Shown here in pieces: positions 61,258 to 64,000 of a stretch of DNA of 64,000 nt (position 1 is the first letter of the stretch; each line of letters begins with the position of its first letter). Below the pieces are notes generated by a model. It did no database searches, was not told where the DNA came from, and saw only the letters and a list, made by a program, of their open reading frames with translations. This DNA is from Sphingobium amiense. GTDB taxonomy: Bacteria > Pseudomonadota > Alphaproteobacteria > Sphingomonadales > Sphingomonadaceae. A program made the position numbers and the translations under genes. Where the stretch lies: contig NZ_AP018664.1 in assembly GCF_003967075.1 (NCBI RefSeq), positions 2,790,001 to 2,854,000 on the forward strand, written 5' to 3'.

Positions 61258-62773
61258 GACGCAGATCCTTCCCGCGCAGCGTATCATAGCGCGCGACATT
61301 GGCCTTCGGCTCCCGGCGCAGGCTCAACGCCTGTGGGGTATCGATGGCGGCGATGCTGGTTGGCTTGCCGTCGAGCAGCCGGTGGAGGATGTTGAGGATA
61401 TGGGTCTTGGTCGGCACGCCAGCTTCCAGCGCCAGTTCGACGGAACAGAGCACCGCCTGCTCATCATGTTGCAGGACCAGCGCGAGGATCTCCACCATCT
61501 CCCGGTCACCGCCGGGGCGCTTGAGCAGGAAGCCCTGCAACTGCCGGAAGGCCTCGGGCATCTCGGCAAAGGGCGCGCCGTTGCGCAGGGCGCCAGGCTT
61601 GCGCTGGATCACCGCCAGGTAATGCCGCCAGTCATAGATGGTCCGCCCTGGCTGGTCATGGGACCGCTCGATGATCCGGCCATGCTCGCACAGGACCTGG
61701 CCCTCGGCGGCGATGACGAGCCGGTCAGGGTAGACCCGCAGGCTCACCGGCCGGTTGGCGAAAGAGGCTGGCACGCTGTAGCGATTGCGCTCGAAGGAGA
61801 CCAGGCAGGTCGGCGATACCCGCTTGGTGTGCTCGACGAAGCCATCGAAGGGCCGGCCCAGCGGCATCAGACTGGCGACCTCTTCGGCATGCACATCGGC
61901 GATGGTGCCGGGCAGGACGCCATGCTGGATCTGACCCCATTGCGCGATGCACTGCTCCTCGAGCCAGACGTTGAGCGCATCGATGTCGGGGAAGCTGGGC
62001 ATGGGTTGCCACAGCCGGCGCCGTGCATCCTGCACGTTCTTCTCGACCTGTCCCTTCTCCCAACCGGAAGCCGGGTTACAGAACTCGGGCTCGAACAGGT
62101 AATGACTGGCCATCGCGGCAAAGCGCGCGTTGACCTGCCGAGCCTTGCCCGTGCCGATCCGATCAACCGCGGTCTTCATGTTGTCGAAAATCCCGCGCTG
62201 CGGCACGCCGCCCAGCACCCGGAAGGCCTGGGTCAGAGCGTCGAACAGCATCTCGTGAGTCTGGAGCAGATAAGCTCGGACGGTGAAGGCGCGGCTGTGT
62301 GACAGCTTGGTGTGCGCCACCTGCAGCTTGGTCTGCTTGCCGCCCAGCAAGGCCCAGTCCTCGCTCCAGTCGAACTGGAACGCCTCGCCCGGCGCAAAGA
62401 CCAGCGGCACGAACGTGCCGCGACCACTGGTCTGCTGCTCGCGCTGACGATCGGCCTTCCAGGTCCGCACGAAGGCCGCAACGCGCCCGTATGAGCCGTT
62501 ATAGCCCAGGACCACGAGATCGGCGTGCATCTGCTTCGCCGTGCGCCGCTGCTTGCGCGACTTGCCAGCCTCGATCCGCAGCCAGCCTGACAGCTTCTCC
62601 GCATACGGGTCCAGCTTGCTCGGCCGCTCGGGAACCTTGAACTGCGGCTCTACCGTGTCCGCCCGCAGGTACTTGCGGATCGTGTTGCGCGACAAACCAG
62701 TGCGCCGCTCGATCTCCCGGATCGGAACCTGCTGCCGGAAATGCCAGCGCCGGATTACACTCAATAACGCCAT
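61247..62773 (-). CDS. istA: IS21 transposase IstA
   Basis: 508-residue DDE transposase. N-terminal helix-turn-helix ([21 protein letters not shown]), then [19 protein letters not shown] and FDNMKTAV with the DDE-type aspartates and [17 protein letters not shown] with the glutamate, followed by the Mu-type C-terminal part ([14 protein letters not shown]). ATG 62773 ([16 protein letters not shown]) is chosen; an upstream in-frame ATG at 62866 lies in the terminal repeat. Looks intact, so the element may be active. Confidence 0.93.
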   Translation of the reverse strand: MALLSVIRRWHFRQQVPIREIERRTGLSRNTIRKYLRADTVEPQFKVPERPSKLDPYAEKLSGWLRIEAGKSRKQRRTAKQMHADLVVLGYNGSYGRVAAFVRTWKADRQREQQTSGRGTFVPLVFAPGEAFQFDWSEDWALLGGKQTKLQVAHTKLSHSRAFTVRAYLLQTHEMLFDALTQAFRVLGGVPQRGIFDNMKTAVDRIGTGKARQVNARFAAMASHYLFEPEFCNPASGWEKGQVEKNVQDARRRLWQPMPSFPDIDALNVWLEEQCIAQWGQIQHGVLPGTIADVHAEEVASLMPLGRPFDGFVEHTKRVSPTCLVSFERNRYSVPASFANRPVSLRVYPDRLVIAAEGQVLCEHGRIIERSHDQPGRTIYDWRHYLAVIQRKPGALRNGAPFAEMPEAFRQLQGFLLKRPGGDREMVEILALVLQHDEQAVLCSVELALEAGVPTKTHILNILHRLLDGKPTSIAAIDTPQALSLRREPKANVARYDTLRGKDLRHAS

Positions 62774-62869
62774 GTCGATCACTCCTGAATCCTCCGACCA
62801 ATCAGCCAGAGGGAAGTCAAAACATGGGTCACTTCTCAGTGGAAACTTATGCCCCTCCCGGGTCAACTC

Positions 62870-63046
62870 TCAGTGGAAATCAACAGCGATGATGCCAATA
62901 GCTGCAAGAAAGCCTGTAAAGCCGGAAACGACTGTGCTGCGGAACCATCCACGTCCTGAAGCGAGCAGGCGCCTTTGCACGATTGCGTTTGTCGTGGCTG
63001 CCGAGAGCACCGCGACGATCACAACGAGGATTGTCAGCACTTCCAT
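62870..63046 (-). pseudogene. small membrane protein cut by the IS21 element
   Basis: The frame runs from ATG 63046 for about 53 native residues with one long hydrophobic segment (MEVLTILVVIVAVLSAATTNAIV) and a second (STVVSGFTGFLAAIGIIAV), then enters the IS terminal repeat and stops after a few foreign residues (VDFH). The gene has therefore lost its 3' end. Family not recognised. It has no relation to HsdR on the other side of the element, which suggests a rearrangement. Confidence 0.55.
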
Positions 63047-63117
63047 GTAACCATGCTCGCACGGAACCGGGCTTTCGCCAAACGATTGCCGCATGGGTTA
63101 GCGATTGACGTGGCACA

Positions 63118-63954
63118 CTTGCCTTGATTCAAGGCTGCTTTTTGGAGGCAGGCTTGAGCCGGGGCGATTTAACCGAAGCAGAGTGGCGCGTTTTAAAGGA
63201 CTTGCTGCCGATCGAGCCGGAGAACCGTGGCCGAGGCAGGCCACCTGAGCAGAACCGTTCGATCATCAACGGCATTCTCTGGCGGCTCCGGTGTGGCGCT
63301 CCGTGGCGAGACGTGCCGCCCAAATATGGTAGCTGGAACACAATCTATCGGCGGTTCCGACGATGGAGCGAGGCTGGCGTCTGGGAAACGGTTGCGGTCA
63401 CCCTGGCTGAGATCATGGCGGACAGCGGCCACTATAGCATCGACAGCACCACAGTCCGCGCCCACGTCTCGGCAGCGGGCGGAAAAGGGGGACTCATCGA
63501 CGCGCTCTTGGCCGCTCGCGGGGCGGGTTCACCAGTAAGCTTCACTGCCTGGCTGATGCCCTCGGACGACCGCTCGCCTTCATTCTGACTGGCGGTGAAG
63601 CAGCGGACTGCAAGGCGTATGATGCGCTGATCGATTTGCCCGAGCGCGCACCCGATGCCTTCCTTGCAGACAAGGGTTATGACGCCGACGCCATCCGCGC
63701 GGACCTCGCCGAAAGGACGATCAAGGCCGTCATTCCGGGCCGATCAAACCGCCGTGTGAAAATCCATTATGATCGGGTGCTCTACCGACAGCGCAATCGC
63801 ATCGAGCGCATGTTCGGCCATCTCAAGATCAATCGCGCCATTGCCACCCGCTACGACCAACTGGCCAACAGCTTCCTCGGAATGGTCCACCTCGCCACCG
63901 CCAGATACTGGCTCAAATTTGTCCACGCCGCCTAGGCACTGATCAAAACTCAAG
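63118..63954 (+). mobile_element. IS5-family element, ends approximate
   Basis: The transposase frames below are flanked by CTTGCCTTGATTC-like (63118) and ATCAAAACTCAAG-like (ending 63954) sequences that are partly complementary to each other; these may be the imperfect terminal repeats, but the borders could not be fixed and no target duplication was found. The right part of the window ends shortly after. Confidence 0.5.
63154..63935 (+). CDS. IS5-family (IS427-like) transposase, two frames joined by a -1 frameshift
   Basis: The first frame (TTG 63154 to stop 63588) has the IS5 N-terminal part ([48 protein letters not shown]) with the DDE-type aspartate in IDSTTVRAH. The second frame, open from before 63483 to 63935, continues RRALGRSRGGFTSKLHCLADALGRPLAFIL, ADKGYDADAIR, and the C-terminal YRQRNRIERMFGHLKINRAIATRYD with the DDE glutamate. 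The switch fits the slippery A-AAA-GGG at 63483-63489, where -1 slippage joins the two, a known feature of the IS427 group. GGAGG lies six bases before the TTG. Confidence 0.85.
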
Positions 63955-64000
63955 TTTGCAATGTTGGTTGTCTGTCGTGCGCAATTTCGAACTAATGTTT

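Larger units (their letters stand above)
60393..62885 (-). mobile_element. IS21-family insertion sequence
   Basis: 2493 bp bounded by identical 30-bp inverted repeats, left 60393-60422 and right 62856-62885, both starting TGTTGATTTCCACTGAGAG. Internal partial copies of the repeat (around 60423-60445 and 62829-62847, with AGTGGAAAC and GAGAAGTGACC) are also present, as in IS21 elements that have multiple transposase sites. The ends carry TG..CA. Bases flanking both ends (GCTTGAG before, GCGATGA after) do not form a direct repeat. istA and istB fill the element. Transcription is on the minus strand. Confidence 0.93.

Noticed and set aside
60386..62892. target-site duplication of the IS21 element
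   Set aside because: The bases next to both ends do not repeat, even allowing a shift of a few bases.
1..64000. CRISPR arrays, tRNA and rRNA genes
   Set aside because: No regularly spaced repeats, cloverleaf-type sequence or rRNA segments were found by reading.

Overview
The window looks like a chromosomal segment of an alphaproteobacterium, most probably a sphingomonad (Sphingobium/Novosphingobium/Sphingopyxis-like). This is an inference from the uniformly high G+C, the petABC (cytochrome bc1) operon, the alginate-export-type outer-membrane barrel and the overall gene complement; no rRNA or tRNA gene is present to settle it.

Bases 1-15500 are housekeeping genes in short, mostly unrelated operons: the 3' end of an outer-membrane barrel gene, an MTA/SAH-type nucleosidase, apt, petABC, trmL-hemF-GNAT, a multi-pass membrane protein, lipB, a small lipoprotein, an exported protein of unknown function, queE-queC (7-deazaguanine synthesis), a DUF3617-like exported protein, hslO, and argF-argD.

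Bases 15500-53700 form one nearly complete flagellar locus. Minus-strand blocks are fliS, fliD, an unknown gene, fliMNOPQR-flhB, a sigma-54 activator followed by fliEFGHIJKL, a lytic transglycosylase followed by flhA-fliA, and flgA-flgM-flgN, plus a miniature MotA/MotB-like pair. Plus-strand blocks are fliC, opgG-opgH (periplasmic glucans), flgBCDEF, flgGHIJKL and motAB. Promoter sequences visible by eye suggest a two-tier cascade. Four near-perfect sigma-54 sites (GG-N10-GC) precede flgB, flgG, flgA and the transglycosylase-flhA-fliA operon. Five FliA (sigma-28) type sites (TAAA-N15-[G/T]CCGTTAT and variants) precede fliC, fliD, the unknown gene at 17436, flgM and motA. FlgM would restrain FliA. 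This gammaproteobacterial-style logic (FliA, FlgM, FliD, FliS, sigma-54 activator; no flbT, flaF or fliX seen) resembles the Rhodobacter sphaeroides Fla1 system, including an FlgJ without hydrolase domain and a separate transglycosylase.

Bases 53700-58420 carry a LuxR-type regulator divergent from a translationally coupled sulfate-assimilation operon cysD-cysNC-cysQ.

Bases 58420-64000 are an accessory, scarred region. It holds an AT-richer non-coding stretch, the C-terminal two-thirds of a type I restriction HsdR subunit cut by an IS21-family element (istA-istB with 30-bp identical terminal repeats and no visible target duplication), a small membrane-protein gene cut by the other end of the same element, and an IS5-family transposase with a likely -1 programmed frameshift.
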